A stretch of DNA of 64,000 nt, taken from an uncultured Cyclobacteriaceae bacterium (GTDB taxonomy: Bacteria > Bacteroidota > Bacteroidia > Cytophagales > Cyclobacteriaceae). Below the pieces are notes generated by a model that saw only the letters and a program-made list of their open reading frames with translations, did no database searches and had not been told where the DNA came from. The DNA is taken from NCBI GenBank assembly GCA_937146645.1, contig CAKZRQ010000016.1:186001-250000 (forward strand). The letters run 5' to 3'. Below, piece after piece: positions 26,395-35,586 of the stretch (positions are counted from its first letter, which is position 1; every line of letters begins with the position of its first letter). Position numbers and translations under genes: made by a program.

Positions 26395-26775
26395 TTATTC
26401 ACATTTAGGAGGGCATTGCTGGCCTCGGTTGGCATAAGTACCTCCATTACCATCATCCGCATCCTTGGCTGTATCACCCTCTAAATTAGCTGGGCTCATA
26501 ACCAATGTTAATCGGCCATCGTACTCCTCTGCCTCCTTACCATAATAATGCTCAGCAATTTCTGTAGTGTATTCGGTGAAGTAGAATTTGATTCCTGAAT
26601 TTTTTGGGTCTTTACCCGCTTTATCAAGCAAGCCCTCCAGGGTTTCACGATCAAAGAAGACCCAATTGGTTTGCTCCTTCACCTCACCTCTTCTGCGGGT
26701 TCCAGTACGGCCTTTTTTGACTTCCCTATCATACTTTGCTTTCATTGATTCAAAATCTTTGCGACTGATGTCCAT
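26395..26775 (-). CDS. Small protein with CPPxC tail, unknown family
   Basis: A 126-residue soluble protein. The N-terminal third is rich in lysine and arginine (KAKYDREVKKGRTGTRRRG). The middle has WVFFDRETLEGLLDKA and IKFYFTEYT. The end is NRGQQCPPKCE, with two closely spaced cysteines. I have the impression that similar proteins are common as hypotheticals in Bacteroidota, but I know no function. It is the first gene of the signalling unit and stands 16 bases before 7TM protein B. Confidence 0.65.
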   Translation of the reverse strand: MDISRKDFESMKAKYDREVKKGRTGTRRRGEVKEQTNWVFFDRETLEGLLDKAGKDPKNSGIKFYFTEYTTEIAEHYYGKEAEEYDGRLTLVMSPANLEGDTAKDADDGNGGTYANRGQQCPPKCE

Positions 26776-26841
26776 AAAAATGTTGTTTAAAAATGATTAG
26801 TTTGATTTACTAAAAGATATTGATTTTGGCCTGATAAGAAC

Positions 26842-26870
26842 AAAAAAAGGGCGAGATTTCTCCCGCCCTT
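26842..26870 (-). terminator. Terminator of secDF
   Basis: AAGGGCG (26848-26854) pairs with CGCCCTT (26864-26870), and the minus strand continues into seven T residues. It lies 20 bases past the secDF stop and upstream of the CPPxC gene. Confidence 0.85.
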
Positions 26871-26890
26871 CTAAGCTTGTTTCCTTTGGC

Positions 26891-29857
26891 TTAAGCCAAC
26901 TTTTTCTCCGGTTCTGAAGATTTAGAACCTTGCTTCTGAAGTAAATCTACTACGATTGGAGTAGCGATAAACACAGAAGAATACGTACCAATCAATACCC
27001 CGACAAGAAGTGCGTAAGAGAATCCTCTCAATACTTCACCTCCAAATAGGAATAGTACGATCACCACAATTAACGTTGTGAAGGAAGTAATCAACGTTCT
27101 TCCCAAGGTCTGGTTAATGGCATCATTAAAGACCTTGATCAGATTATGAGTACCTCTCGCGTCTATGTTTTCCCTGATTCGGTCAAACACAATCACGGTA
27201 TCATTTATGGAGTAACCAATCACCGTTAAGACCGCGGCGATAAATACCTGATCAATCTCGAAGGTAGCTCCAAAAGCACTTGCGATAGCAAAAGCTGCCA
27301 CTACAAATGCCGTATCGTGAATCAATGCAATGATAGAACCAAGAGAGAACTGCCACTTTCTAAATCTCAATAGGATATAAAGGAAGATGGCAATCAAAGC
27401 CACGATCATAGCCTCACCAGAAGATGCCTTGATATCATCTGCTACAGTAGCTCCGACTTTAGAGGAACCTGTGATCGCGAATTCTGTATCCGTCAAGTCT
27501 TCGGCATCAGTAGTGAACACAAGCCCAGTTACCGTCGCTATACCTTCTTTCACTCTAGTTTCAACTTCAAGGTTTGAAGCGGCATCGTCTTCATTGATGA
27601 GATAGGATGTGGTGACTTTAAGGACGTTGTTCGCACCATACGTTTTCACCTCGACAGATCCATCAAATTCTCCATCCAGACCAATCTTCAAGTCAGAAGC
27701 AGACATTGGCTGACTGAATTCAACGATATAGGAACGACCTCCGGTAAAGTCTACTCCGAATTTCAATCCATTGATTGCTGCGATTCCAAGTCCGATCACG
27801 ATGATCGCTGTGGAAGTCATATAAGCAATTCTTCTCTTGCTTAGGAAGTCGATATTGAGCTTGCTGAGTACGTTCTTAGCAAGTGGAGTTTCGAAGCTGA
27901 TTTTGCTTTGGTTTCCTTTCTTACTCATCCAGGAAACAATTACTCGAGTAATGAATACTGCCGAGAAGAAAGAAGAAGCAATACCAATCATCAATACGAT
28001 CGCAAATCCTTTTACAGGACCCTGACCCAATGCATAAAGAATAGCACCGGTTAGGAAGGTTGTAACGTTAGAGTCAAGAATCGCACTGAAGGCTTTGTCA
28101 TAACCAGCGCTGATCGCTTGTAGTAACCCTACGCCATTTCTAAGCTCTTCCTTGATACGTTCGAAGATCAGCACGTTCGCATCGATAGACATACCGATGG
28201 TTAATACGATACCCGCGATACCTGGAAGAGTTAGCGCAGCACTCAACTGAGCAAGAATTCCAAGAATAAAGAAGATGTTGAAGACAAGAGCAGAGATCGC
28301 TACCAAACCACCTTTAGCATAGTACGCCACCATGAATAGAACCACGATCACCAAACCAGCAACCATGGAAATTAATCCTTGATTCAATGCTTCCTGACCC
28401 AAGGTTGGGCCTATGATACTTTCTTCAACGATTTGCGTAGGAGCTGGAAGAGAACCTGATTTAAGAATATTGGCCAAATCCTGTGCCTCCTGAACAGAGA
28501 AGTTTCCTGAGATTTCAGAAGATCCATTAGGAATCTCACCATTCACTACTGGTGCAGTGTAAACATAATCATCAAGCACTACGGCCACTCTTCTGCCAAT
28601 ATTTTCTGAGGTGATTTTTCTCCACTTTCTGGCCCCTTCAGCATTCATCTGCATAGAAACGGCAGGTCTTGAAGTCTGATCAAGTGTCTGGCGAGCGTCT
28701 GTAACCACATCACCTTCAAGGGGAGCTTCGTCAGAACCTCTTCTCATCTTGATGGCATAAAGCTCAAGATTCTCAGTTCCATCATCAGCAACTTGTGGCT
28801 TAACAGCCCAGAGTAGCTTGATATCTCTTGGTAGAATTCTGTTGTACCTTTCTTGCTTTAGGACCCTGTTTACAGCCATGGTGTCTTTAATGTCGTACAC
28901 CATGCCCAGTTCCATTTTCATTAAGCCAATGAGCGGAGAAACAGAATTATTTTGGATTGGATCGATTTCCTCTAATTGCTTCTCAAGTGCATTGATCAAG
29001 GAATCTTCTTCAGAAAGACCTTCAACTGGCTCTTCTTCCACTTCTTCCTCATTTGCTTCTGCGGCAGCTTGATCAGCCACCCAGGTGGAGTTGATCGCTT
29101 CTAATGATTGACCAACTTCATTAAACTCAGCTACTTCCCAGAACTGAAGCTTTGCAACGCCCTGAAGAAGGTTTCTAACTCTTTCCTGATTATCCACACC
29201 AGGAAGCTCAATCTGGATTCTACCAGATCCCTGAATTCTCTGAATATTCGGCTGAGAAGTACCGAATCGGTCAATTCTTGTTCTTAGAATATTGAAAGAA
29301 CGGTCAATTGCATTCTCGATTTCATTATCAATGATTTCCAGAATTTCTGCATCAGTAGACTCTAAAGAAATTCTTCCACGGTTAGCCGCAGTGGCGAAAA
29401 TAGAACTCAGATTAGTATCAGGATTTCTTTCTTGAAATGCTGCGTAGAAAAGATCGATATACTTTTCATTCGAAGTTTTAGCTTGCTCGCGAGCAGTTTC
29501 TACCGCTTCATTGAAACCCTCATCTTTTGGGTTACCAGCCAAACCTTTAACGATCTCCACAGGGGAAACAGCAAGCGTTACGTGCATACCACCCTGAAGG
29601 TCCAAACCAAGCCCGAGCTCAGTTTCTTTTACTTCCTGGAAGGTATAATCTGTTCCAAGGAAGTTATAAACAGGCTCTCTCCAGATCGAGTCTAGGTAGG
29701 TCCTTCTTTCGACAAAGTCTACATTGCCGGAGGCATCAGTCGCATAGGCTTGCGCCTTTTCTTTGACACCGTTTGATACAAATGTGAATGACAGATAGTA
29801 CAGACAAAGGCCCGTAATGATCACTGTCAAAAACACAATGACACCTTTATTTTGCAT
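26891..29857 (-). CDS. secDF: Protein translocase SecDF fusion
   Basis: A 988-residue fusion of SecD and SecF, as is usual in Bacteroidota. It uses the proton gradient to pull exported proteins out of the SecYEG channel. The SecD half has the N-terminal helix, LGLDLQGGMHV (near residue 82), the periplasmic domain, and the RND-like helices with GIAGIVLTIGMSIDANVLIFERIKEE (in part). The SecF half starts after about residue 660 with FGVDFTGGRSYIVEF and ends with VIGYSINDTVIVFDRIREN. An acidic insertion, EEVEEEPVEGLSEEDS, lies near residue 270. It is a single-gene unit. Confidence 0.96.
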   Translation of the reverse strand: MQNKGVIVFLTVIITGLCLYYLSFTFVSNGVKEKAQAYATDASGNVDFVERRTYLDSIWREPVYNFLGTDYTFQEVKETELGLGLDLQGGMHVTLAVSPVEIVKGLAGNPKDEGFNEAVETAREQAKTSNEKYIDLFYAAFQERNPDTNLSSIFATAANRGRISLESTDAEILEIIDNEIENAIDRSFNILRTRIDRFGTSQPNIQRIQGSGRIQIELPGVDNQERVRNLLQGVAKLQFWEVAEFNEVGQSLEAINSTWVADQAAAEANEEEVEEEPVEGLSEEDSLINALEKQLEEIDPIQNNSVSPLIGLMKMELGMVYDIKDTMAVNRVLKQERYNRILPRDIKLLWAVKPQVADDGTENLELYAIKMRRGSDEAPLEGDVVTDARQTLDQTSRPAVSMQMNAEGARKWRKITSENIGRRVAVVLDDYVYTAPVVNGEIPNGSSEISGNFSVQEAQDLANILKSGSLPAPTQIVEESIIGPTLGQEALNQGLISMVAGLVIVVLFMVAYYAKGGLVAISALVFNIFFILGILAQLSAALTLPGIAGIVLTIGMSIDANVLIFERIKEELRNGVGLLQAISAGYDKAFSAILDSNVTTFLTGAILYALGQGPVKGFAIVLMIGIASSFFSAVFITRVIVSWMSKKGNQSKISFETPLAKNVLSKLNIDFLSKRRIAYMTSTAIIVIGLGIAAINGLKFGVDFTGGRSYIVEFSQPMSASDLKIGLDGEFDGSVEVKTYGANNVLKVTTSYLINEDDAASNLEVETRVKEGIATVTGLVFTTDAEDLTDTEFAITGSSKVGATVADDIKASSGEAMIVALIAIFLYILLRFRKWQFSLGSIIALIHDTAFVVAAFAIASAFGATFEIDQVFIAAVLTVIGYSINDTVIVFDRIRENIDARGTHNLIKVFNDAINQTLGRTLITSFTTLIVVIVLFLFGGEVLRGFSYALLVGVLIGTYSSVFIATPIVVDLLQKQGSKSSEPEKKLA

Positions 29858-29946
29858 AAGGATTTAATTATTAGGATTTAGATAAATACAAATAGAAAGA
29901 CAGGCAAGGAATCTTGCTGTCTGAAAGTCAATAAGTTAGAAGGAGA

Positions 29947-30300
29947 CTAGGGCCCCTGCGGGGAAATGATCCGTTCAAAAAACACCTCTCCGAGCGATGC
30001 CGAATAGCCAATAGGGGCTGAAATAATTCCAGTGAGCTTGGATTCTGAATCGACTAGCTCATAGATTAATCGGAATGCGGTTTGGGTGACATGAATCGCG
30101 AATGGAACAACGGCATCAACGGCTACTGAAAGGAAAGTCTGATTTTCATCTTCAGAACTTTGCTCCTGCTGTTCAATGGCGTTTTCCTGAATGGATTCAT
30201 TGAGGTATTCCAGACTGCTGAAGAAAACACAGAAAAGCAAAGCAAACCCCAAGGCGAGGCGCTTTCTCAATAAATCGCTATTTCTGTTCATTTGCTTCAT
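29947..30300 (-). CDS. Membrane-anchored hypothetical protein
   Basis: A 117-residue protein with an N-terminal signal or anchor helix (LALGFALLFCVFFSSL, about 14-29), an acidic polar stretch (QENAIEQQEQSSEDENQ) and a hydrophobic middle (VAVDAVVPFAIHVTQTAFRL). No family is recognised. The ATG at 30300 is used; a TTG three codons upstream is also in frame. It starts 45 bases after udk and may belong to the rdgB-udk transcript. Confidence 0.55.
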   Translation of the reverse strand: MKQMNRNSDLLRKRLALGFALLFCVFFSSLEYLNESIQENAIEQQEQSSEDENQTFLSVAVDAVVPFAIHVTQTAFRLIYELVDSESKLTGIISAPIGYSASLGEVFFERIISPQGP

Positions 30301-30345
30301 GCTGCGCAAATATAGCCAATATTTAAAATCTAACCTTTTCTCCTT

Positions 30346-30978
30346 CTAAAATTTTGAGGAGGCTCCCGACTTGATACTCAGATAGGAGTGTATTACATCT
30401 AAGGCCCTGTCGAAGTTTTTGTTATTTGGGATAACCAAGTCTGCTTCGTTTTTGTAAGGCCCAATATATTTATCGTATGCGGGCATCACATGGTTTTCAT
30501 ATCGGTATAAAACATCGTCTAAATCGTAGCCTCGTTCTACTTTATCACGAAGGATTCTCCTTTTCAGCATCAAATGCTCCTTGGCATCGATGAAGATCTT
30601 CAGGTCAAGAAGATTTGCGAAAGAAGGGTGGTAAAAGACAAAAATTCCCTCGACCACCAAAACCGGAGCAGGCTTGAAGGTCATCATTTTTGGCTCTTGG
30701 GAAGTATTATTAAAGGTATACTCAGGCCTACTTACTTCTTTCCCAGACTGAAGCTTCTTTAAATCTGATTCATAAGCCTCAAAATCGAAGCTCTCTGGGA
30801 TATCAAAATTTTCAATCCCATTCTCATCTTTTTGTTGAAGGTCAATAGACTTGTAATAGTTGTCTTGTGAGATCAAACAAACCTCATCAGGCTTAAAGCT
30901 ATGAATGAGCTTTTCCAAAAAAAGTGTCTTTCCAGAGCCAGAGCCCCCGGTAATTCCGACGGTAAAAGGTTTATTCAT
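30346..30978 (-). CDS. udk: Uridine kinase
   Basis: A 210-residue P-loop kinase that phosphorylates uridine and cytidine to UMP and CMP in pyrimidine salvage. The P-loop GGSGSGKT is at 11-18. Other typical segments are ISQDNYYK, NFDIPESFDF, PVLVVEGIFVFY and RRILRDKVERGYD. The start is the ATG at 30978; a TTG two codons upstream is in frame. It follows rdgB by 26 bases. Confidence 0.92.
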   Translation of the reverse strand: MNKPFTVGITGGSGSGKTLFLEKLIHSFKPDEVCLISQDNYYKSIDLQQKDENGIENFDIPESFDFEAYESDLKKLQSGKEVSRPEYTFNNTSQEPKMMTFKPAPVLVVEGIFVFYHPSFANLLDLKIFIDAKEHLMLKRRILRDKVERGYDLDDVLYRYENHVMPAYDKYIGPYKNEADLVIPNNKNFDRALDVIHSYLSIKSGASSKF

Positions 30979-31004
30979 GTCCAAATTTATTGAATCTGTA
31001 TGGA

Positions 31005-31586
31005 TCAGGATTCTTTTTGGCTGAGAAACTCTGAAAGCTTCTTCACCGCCAACCCACGATGGCTGATTTCATTTTTCTCTTCCGTGCTCATTTGAGCAAA
31101 GGACTGAGTCTTACCAGAAGCCATAAAAACCGGATCGTAACCAAAGCCACCATCTCCAGTTCTCTCTTCTAGAATTTCTCCATTCACAATTCCTTCGAAG
31201 GAATATTCTTTATCCCCGAGTAAGAGAGCAATGACCGTCTTAAATCTGGCATTGCGGTTTTCTTTCCCATCCAGATTGTCAAGCAGCTTTTGAATATTTC
31301 GCTCGTCTGATCTAGGCTCGCCAGCATATCGCCCCGAATAAACTCCAGGCGCTCCGTTTAGGCTCTCTACCTCCAGCCCAGTATCATCTGCAAAGCAATC
31401 CACTCCATAATTATCACGAACATATCTTGCCTTTTGAAAGGCATTGTGATCGAGCGTGTTTCCGGTTTCCGGAAGCTCTTCATGGCAACCAATTTCTTTC
31501 AAGGACACAATTTCGAAGTGATCTCCCAAGGCTGATTTTACCTCTTCGATTTTCTTTGGATTATTCGTGGCAAAGCAGATTTTCAT
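31005..31586 (-). CDS. rdgB: Non-canonical purine NTP pyrophosphatase (RdgB/HAM1)
   Basis: A 193-residue enzyme that hydrolyses XTP, ITP and dITP to the monophosphates and so keeps deaminated purines out of nucleic acids. Family motifs are FATNNPKKIEEV at the start, FADDTGLEVESLNGAPGVYS in the middle (quoted in part), GFGYDPVF and the closing SHRGLAVKKL. The ATG at 31586 is preceded directly by an in-frame GTG. It leads udk on the minus strand and is divergent from the LOG-family gene. Confidence 0.93.
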   Translation of the reverse strand: MKICFATNNPKKIEEVKSALGDHFEIVSLKEIGCHEELPETGNTLDHNAFQKARYVRDNYGVDCFADDTGLEVESLNGAPGVYSGRYAGEPRSDERNIQKLLDNLDGKENRNARFKTVIALLLGDKEYSFEGIVNGEILEERTGDGGFGYDPVFMASGKTQSFAQMSTEEKNEISHRGLAVKKLSEFLSQKES

Positions 31587-31667
31587 CACCCAAATAAAAC
31601 CATAAATTCGCTCATTGCATAGCTGGAAATTGCGGCTGTCAGATTATCCTTTTTAGACTCCTATCAG

Positions 31668-32231
31668 ATGAAAAAAATCACAGTTTATTGCGGCTCGAAA
31701 ATGGGCAATTCGGAAATCTACCGAGAGGGCGTTGCCAAACTAGGGAATGAGATGGCAAAGCGGGATTTTAGCCTGATTTATGGAGCGGGACATGTCGGTT
31801 TGATGGGAGTGATTGCCGATGTAATGTTGGATCAGGGGAAGGAAGTGATTGGGATTATTCCCCAGAAACTAGTCGACCGAGAAGTGGCACATCAGGGCTG
31901 CACTGATTTGGTGATCGTGGAAACTATGCGTGACAGAAAGTGGCTTATGGCTGAGCGCGGCGATGCCTTTATTGCCATGCCTGGAGGGATCGGAACTCTG
32001 GAAGAGCTTTTCGAGGTGATGACCCTGAATCAGCTCCATTACATTGAGAAGCCGCTGGCCCTGTATAATGTGGGAGGATATTATGATCCATTGCTGAAGT
32101 TTTTAGACCATGCCACTGAGGAGGGTTTTCTGTATGGTTCTCTCGAGCAAAGCTTAATCGTCTCAGATAATCCAGTTGAGATTTTGGATAAAATTGAAGC
32201 CTTTCAGCCAACCGGAAATTCGGATTGGTAA
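31668..32231 (+). CDS. LOG-family Rossmann protein (TIGR00730)
   Basis: A 187-residue protein of the LOG family, which releases the base from cytokinin riboside 5'-monophosphate or from AMP-type nucleotides. The two diagnostic motifs are MRDRK (87-91) and PGGIGTLEE (105-113), together with a nucleotide-binding YGAGHVGLMG near 38-47. Bacterial members are often labelled lysine decarboxylases by mistake. A housekeeping nucleotide-salvage role is more likely than hormone production here. Confidence 0.9.
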   Translation: MKKITVYCGSKMGNSEIYREGVAKLGNEMAKRDFSLIYGAGHVGLMGVIADVMLDQGKEVIGIIPQKLVDREVAHQGCTDLVIVETMRDRKWLMAERGDAFIAMPGGIGTLEELFEVMTLNQLHYIEKPLALYNVGGYYDPLLKFLDHATEEGFLYGSLEQSLIVSDNPVEILDKIEAFQPTGNSDW

Positions 32232-32360
32232 TATTGCGTTAAGAGCAATTCAAAAGCTCCATTGACCATTTAGAAATTTTTCGATGGCAAATGGGCAATA
32301 ATCCAAAGCTTATTCGGTTTCAACTGTAATATTTTCTACTTTTGATTAAGTCTTTTTCAC

Positions 32361-32864
32361 ATGATCGAAAAAATCTATCCTCTTGACAAAAATTACATCC
32401 TGCGGCAGGCTCAGTTTGCCATGGAAGAGGAGTTGATGGAGCAAATGATCTATGAGCTCAAGCGATCTTATACCTATCTGTATAATCCTCTGAGATTAAT
32501 GGATGAGACTTATGCTCAGATTCTGGATACCTTCGAGTTCCCTACCGATCGATTGAGGTTGATATATCGCCAACTTTGCGGTATTTACCGCTATAAAAAC
32601 GAGGACAATCAGCTAGCGATGCTTTTCGATGGGCGATCCCATTTCGATGCTTTCAAAGAAGAATGGGAGGCAGGCTTAATCGCATATGTGAAGGAGCTTG
32701 GAAATCACGAGCAATACGTGAAGACGCTTCTTAGAATGACCATTTTATATGATAATGAATCCCGAGCTGAGTGGGCCGAGAATCATTGTAAATCTTTTAT
32801 TAACCAATACTTTGGCGTAAAAGTGGTCAAGACCTACGGGGAGCTTAAGCTGAAGGTAGGCTAA
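32361..32864 (+). CDS. Hypothetical helical protein
   Basis: A 167-residue protein without signal peptide or membrane segment. It is rich in aromatic and charged residues and appears all-helical (YELKRSYTYLYNPLRLMDE, RLRLIYRQLCGIYRYKNEDN). No motif is recognised. It follows the LOG gene by 129 bases, and its stop lies one base from the stop of the convergent M81 gene. Confidence 0.6.
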   Translation: MIEKIYPLDKNYILRQAQFAMEEELMEQMIYELKRSYTYLYNPLRLMDETYAQILDTFEFPTDRLRLIYRQLCGIYRYKNEDNQLAMLFDGRSHFDAFKEEWEAGLIAYVKELGNHEQYVKTLLRMTILYDNESRAEWAENHCKSFINQYFGVKVVKTYGELKLKVG

Positions 32865-32865
32865 C

Positions 32866-34419
32866 TCAACTTCCTGATTCAGGAATCCAAACCACTTCTA
32901 AATCTGGATCTTCCATATCCTTATCCAATGGGAAGATGGGTCTAATCAATCGTTTATAAGGCAATCTTTCAAGATCCTGATCTACTCCACCTGGAGTTAA
33001 AGCCATGATCCATCCTTTTCTCATGTTGTAGAGTTCTGGGACTAAGTAGCCGATCTTAACTACGACGATATTGGTGTTCCTTGGATCCAGTCCAAGGTTG
33101 GTGAAATCTTCCTCCTGATGGTAGGGCTTTCTGCGATTAGTCACGATTACCCTGATGCTTCCCACACGAACCACTACCTCTACATCCGCATCTACATCGC
33201 CTTCCAGAATACTTTCAATTTCGCCTTCCAGAAGAATGGGAGGTGCATAACGGTCATCCACTTCTGCACCGATCTCTGCAGAAACTTCTCCTCCAACTCC
33301 TATTTCAAGAGCCTTTTTGACCAGCTTTGGACCGGGTATGGATGCATAAATCAAGGAAGGTCCAGATTCTGATTTAAATTCATCTCGAGCCAGTAATTCT
33401 TTTAAAGTCCAGGTCACGTCACCCGCTCCTCCAGCTGTAGGATTATCGCCCATATCGCTTATGAGAAATGGACTTTCTTCGCTTTGTAAAGCCATCTCTA
33501 AACTTTCATCCAAAGTGGCTGTAGGGGCAACGAAAACGAACTCATCCCGAACATCCCAGAAGCTTTGTGCCAACATCTTAGCACCTTCTTCTACATCTTC
33601 TTTTCCATCCCCGGTGACCATGATGACGCCATGGTTTCTGGGTTCATCTGCCCATGGGTAACTCATCCAGATGGCAGCATCGATCACGCCGGGTTTCGCT
33701 TCTACGCCAGGAACTTTGGCATATAGTCCTTTCCCCGGCTCAATTCGGGTACTGGTCTTTTCCCCTGGCAGAAGAATAGGAACGCGGACCCAGGCCTTGT
33801 AAGCAGGTTTGCCCTTCCCTGATTCAAGCCTGTCCAAAAGATTGGTTACAGCGCGTCGTTTCGATTCAATGGCATCCTCATGAGGCGCCATGCGATAACA
33901 GGTGATCAAGTCGGAGTTTTGCGCAAGATCATGGGAGACACTTCCATGCAAATCCATCGAGGTGGAAATCAGCGTTTCATAACCTACAACTTCTCGAACT
34001 CTCTTGATGAAATCTCCTTCCGGATCATCCAGGCCCACCACGCTCATGGCACCGTGGATATCGAAGAAAAGTCCATCGTAGGGTAAATCTGCTCTAAGTT
34101 TTTCGAGGGTCTCTTCTACCAATTTTTCATAAACTTCCCGCTTTACTGCGCCTCCCGGGATTGCATGAGCCCGAAGGGTAGGTACCCAATTCGCTGAATT
34201 TCTGAGAATAGAATCTTCTCGCATAAATGGATAGTAGGTAAAGACTTCTTCACCTCTACGAGCTTTGAACGCTTTTTCATCGGATAGAGCCGGCGAAAAG
34301 GTGCTGGATTCTATGGCTAGGCCTGCAATGGCAATTTTAGGAAGTTCCTTTTCCTCATGACTTTGTTCGGCGCAGCCAAAAAGGATAAGGATGGCGAGTA
34401 GGTAAATGCTATTCTTCAT
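32866..34419 (-). CDS. M81-family metallopeptidase lipoprotein (MlrC-like)
   Basis: A 517-residue protein of the MlrC/M81 family, zinc enzymes best known for the last step of microcystin breakdown. A lipoprotein signal, LLAILILFGC, gives C16 as the lipidation site, so the enzyme is exported. Candidate metal ligands are H122 in FDIHGAM, H158 in SMDLHGS and H180 in MAPHED; the C-terminal domain contains TPGGVD. Its true substrate is unknown. It is the last of five tightly packed minus-strand genes for deoxyhexose or galactose metabolism and starts one base after the mutarotase stop. Confidence 0.85.
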   Translation of the reverse strand: MKNSIYLLAILILFGCAEQSHEEKELPKIAIAGLAIESSTFSPALSDEKAFKARRGEEVFTYYPFMREDSILRNSANWVPTLRAHAIPGGAVKREVYEKLVEETLEKLRADLPYDGLFFDIHGAMSVVGLDDPEGDFIKRVREVVGYETLISTSMDLHGSVSHDLAQNSDLITCYRMAPHEDAIESKRRAVTNLLDRLESGKGKPAYKAWVRVPILLPGEKTSTRIEPGKGLYAKVPGVEAKPGVIDAAIWMSYPWADEPRNHGVIMVTGDGKEDVEEGAKMLAQSFWDVRDEFVFVAPTATLDESLEMALQSEESPFLISDMGDNPTAGGAGDVTWTLKELLARDEFKSESGPSLIYASIPGPKLVKKALEIGVGGEVSAEIGAEVDDRYAPPILLEGEIESILEGDVDADVEVVVRVGSIRVIVTNRRKPYHQEEDFTNLGLDPRNTNIVVVKIGYLVPELYNMRKGWIMALTPGGVDQDLERLPYKRLIRPIFPLDKDMEDPDLEVVWIPESGS

Positions 34420-34420
34420 T

Positions 34421-34762
34421 TTAGTAGTCGGATTTAAAAATTTGATCCATGAGTATCCATTTCTGTCCTGGCTTTGCCCAAGGCAATGGTTTTTGGAAAG
34501 TCCACATCAGATCTTCCCATTTTTTGATCATAGGATTGGCAGCATCTTTTTTGGCCTTTTCCTCAAAGCTGAAATCATCTTCCGTTTCCAAAATCAGAAT
34601 CATTCGATTTCCTGTTCGGAAGATTTCTATGGATAAAACCCCGCAGGCTTTATCGTGGGCTACTACCTCAGGCCAGGCGTTTCCGGGAGCATGATACTCT
34701 TCGTATTGTTTGATGGACTCTTCATCGTCAATAAGATCAAGGGCCAGATAAAATCTTTTCAT
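34421..34762 (-). CDS. L-rhamnose/L-fucose mutarotase family protein
   Basis: A 113-residue ferredoxin-like protein of the RhaM/YiiL family, which interconverts the alpha and beta anomers of a hexose. The core reads KRFYLALDLIDDEESIKQYEEYH, then EIFRTGNRMILILETEDDFSF and WEDLMWTFQKPLPWAKPGQKW (each in part). Bacteroidota members of this kind are usually called L-fucose mutarotase. It stands between the TIM-barrel isomerase and the M81 lipoprotein in the sugar operon. Confidence 0.88.
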   Translation of the reverse strand: MKRFYLALDLIDDEESIKQYEEYHAPGNAWPEVVAHDKACGVLSIEIFRTGNRMILILETEDDFSFEEKAKKDAANPMIKKWEDLMWTFQKPLPWAKPGQKWILMDQIFKSDY

Positions 34763-34770
34763 TGAGCTTC

Positions 34771-35586
34771 TTATTTAAAAAATTGATTGAAACTATCGAT
34801 GGTCATTTTTGCGGCAGCATCAGGGTTGGGATTTGGAAATGCCTCGGCAGAAATAAACCCTTCGTATCCACCTTCTTTGATCGCTTCAGCAATCGGATTC
34901 ATATCTGTATGACCTGCACCGATTGGGGATCGATTGCTATCAGCGAAATGAATATGACCAATGCTCGAGGCATTTTCCTGTATGGCAGTAGCTAAATCCG
35001 TTTCTTCGATATTCATATGAAATAGATCAGCCAACAGTTTTACTCCATCAGCTTCTGCTTCTTTAATTAAGCGAGTGCCATCTGATAGCTTATTTATCAG
35101 GTTGGTCTCGTATCGATTGAGTGGTTCGTAAATCAGGAAAGTATCCAGGCTTTTGGCCAAAGCCCCGAGTTCTTTCAATGATTCCTTCAGCCAGTTTAGA
35201 CTCCTTGATCTGGAGTTTCCGGAAAGCGCATGTCCCTGCATAGAACCAATGATAGCCGGAGCGCCACAGGCTGCGCCAAAGCGAATCATTCCTTCGATAA
35301 AGGAAATGGCTCTATGCCGAATACTTGGATCTGGATCGGTCAGCGTCAGTCCATGAAGAACTTTTCCTGCACCAGTTCCCACAGCCGCAAGTTCCAATGA
35401 GTACTTCTCCAAAAGCTCGTGGAGGTATTCTATTTCCATTAGATCAGGTGACGGAGTGAATAATTCGATCCCATCGAAGCCCAAATCATGAGCTTTTTTC
35501 ATTCCCTCTTCCAGGTCCTTCCAAAAAATCCATGGACCGGTTTTTATCTGAGGCACTAGTGCTATGGTAACTGCTGATTTTATCAT
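34771..35586 (-). CDS. Sugar phosphate isomerase/epimerase (TIM barrel)
   Basis: A 271-residue cytosolic member of the xylose isomerase-like superfamily. Likely metal ligands lie in YEPLNRYE (first glutamate), LADLFHMNIEE, GHIHFADSN and ISAEAFP. Its ATG overlaps the stop of the zinc dehydrogenase gene by four bases. In this operon it probably isomerises or epimerises a keto-sugar or sugar acid made by the two dehydrogenases, which is inference. Confidence 0.85.
   Translation of the reverse strand: MIKSAVTIALVPQIKTGPWIFWKDLEEGMKKAHDLGFDGIELFTPSPDLMEIEYLHELLEKYSLELAAVGTGAGKVLHGLTLTDPDPSIRHRAISFIEGMIRFGAACGAPAIIGSMQGHALSGNSRSRSLNWLKESLKELGALAKSLDTFLIYEPLNRYETNLINKLSDGTRLIKEAEADGVKLLADLFHMNIEETDLATAIQENASSIGHIHFADSNRSPIGAGHTDMNPIAEAIKEGGYEGFISAEAFPNPNPDAAAKMTIDSFNQFFK

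Noticed and set aside
30982..30989. TAAATTTG (minus strand) as promoter of udk
   Set aside because: It would start transcription at the udk ATG itself; udk follows rdgB by 26 bases and is more likely co-transcribed.
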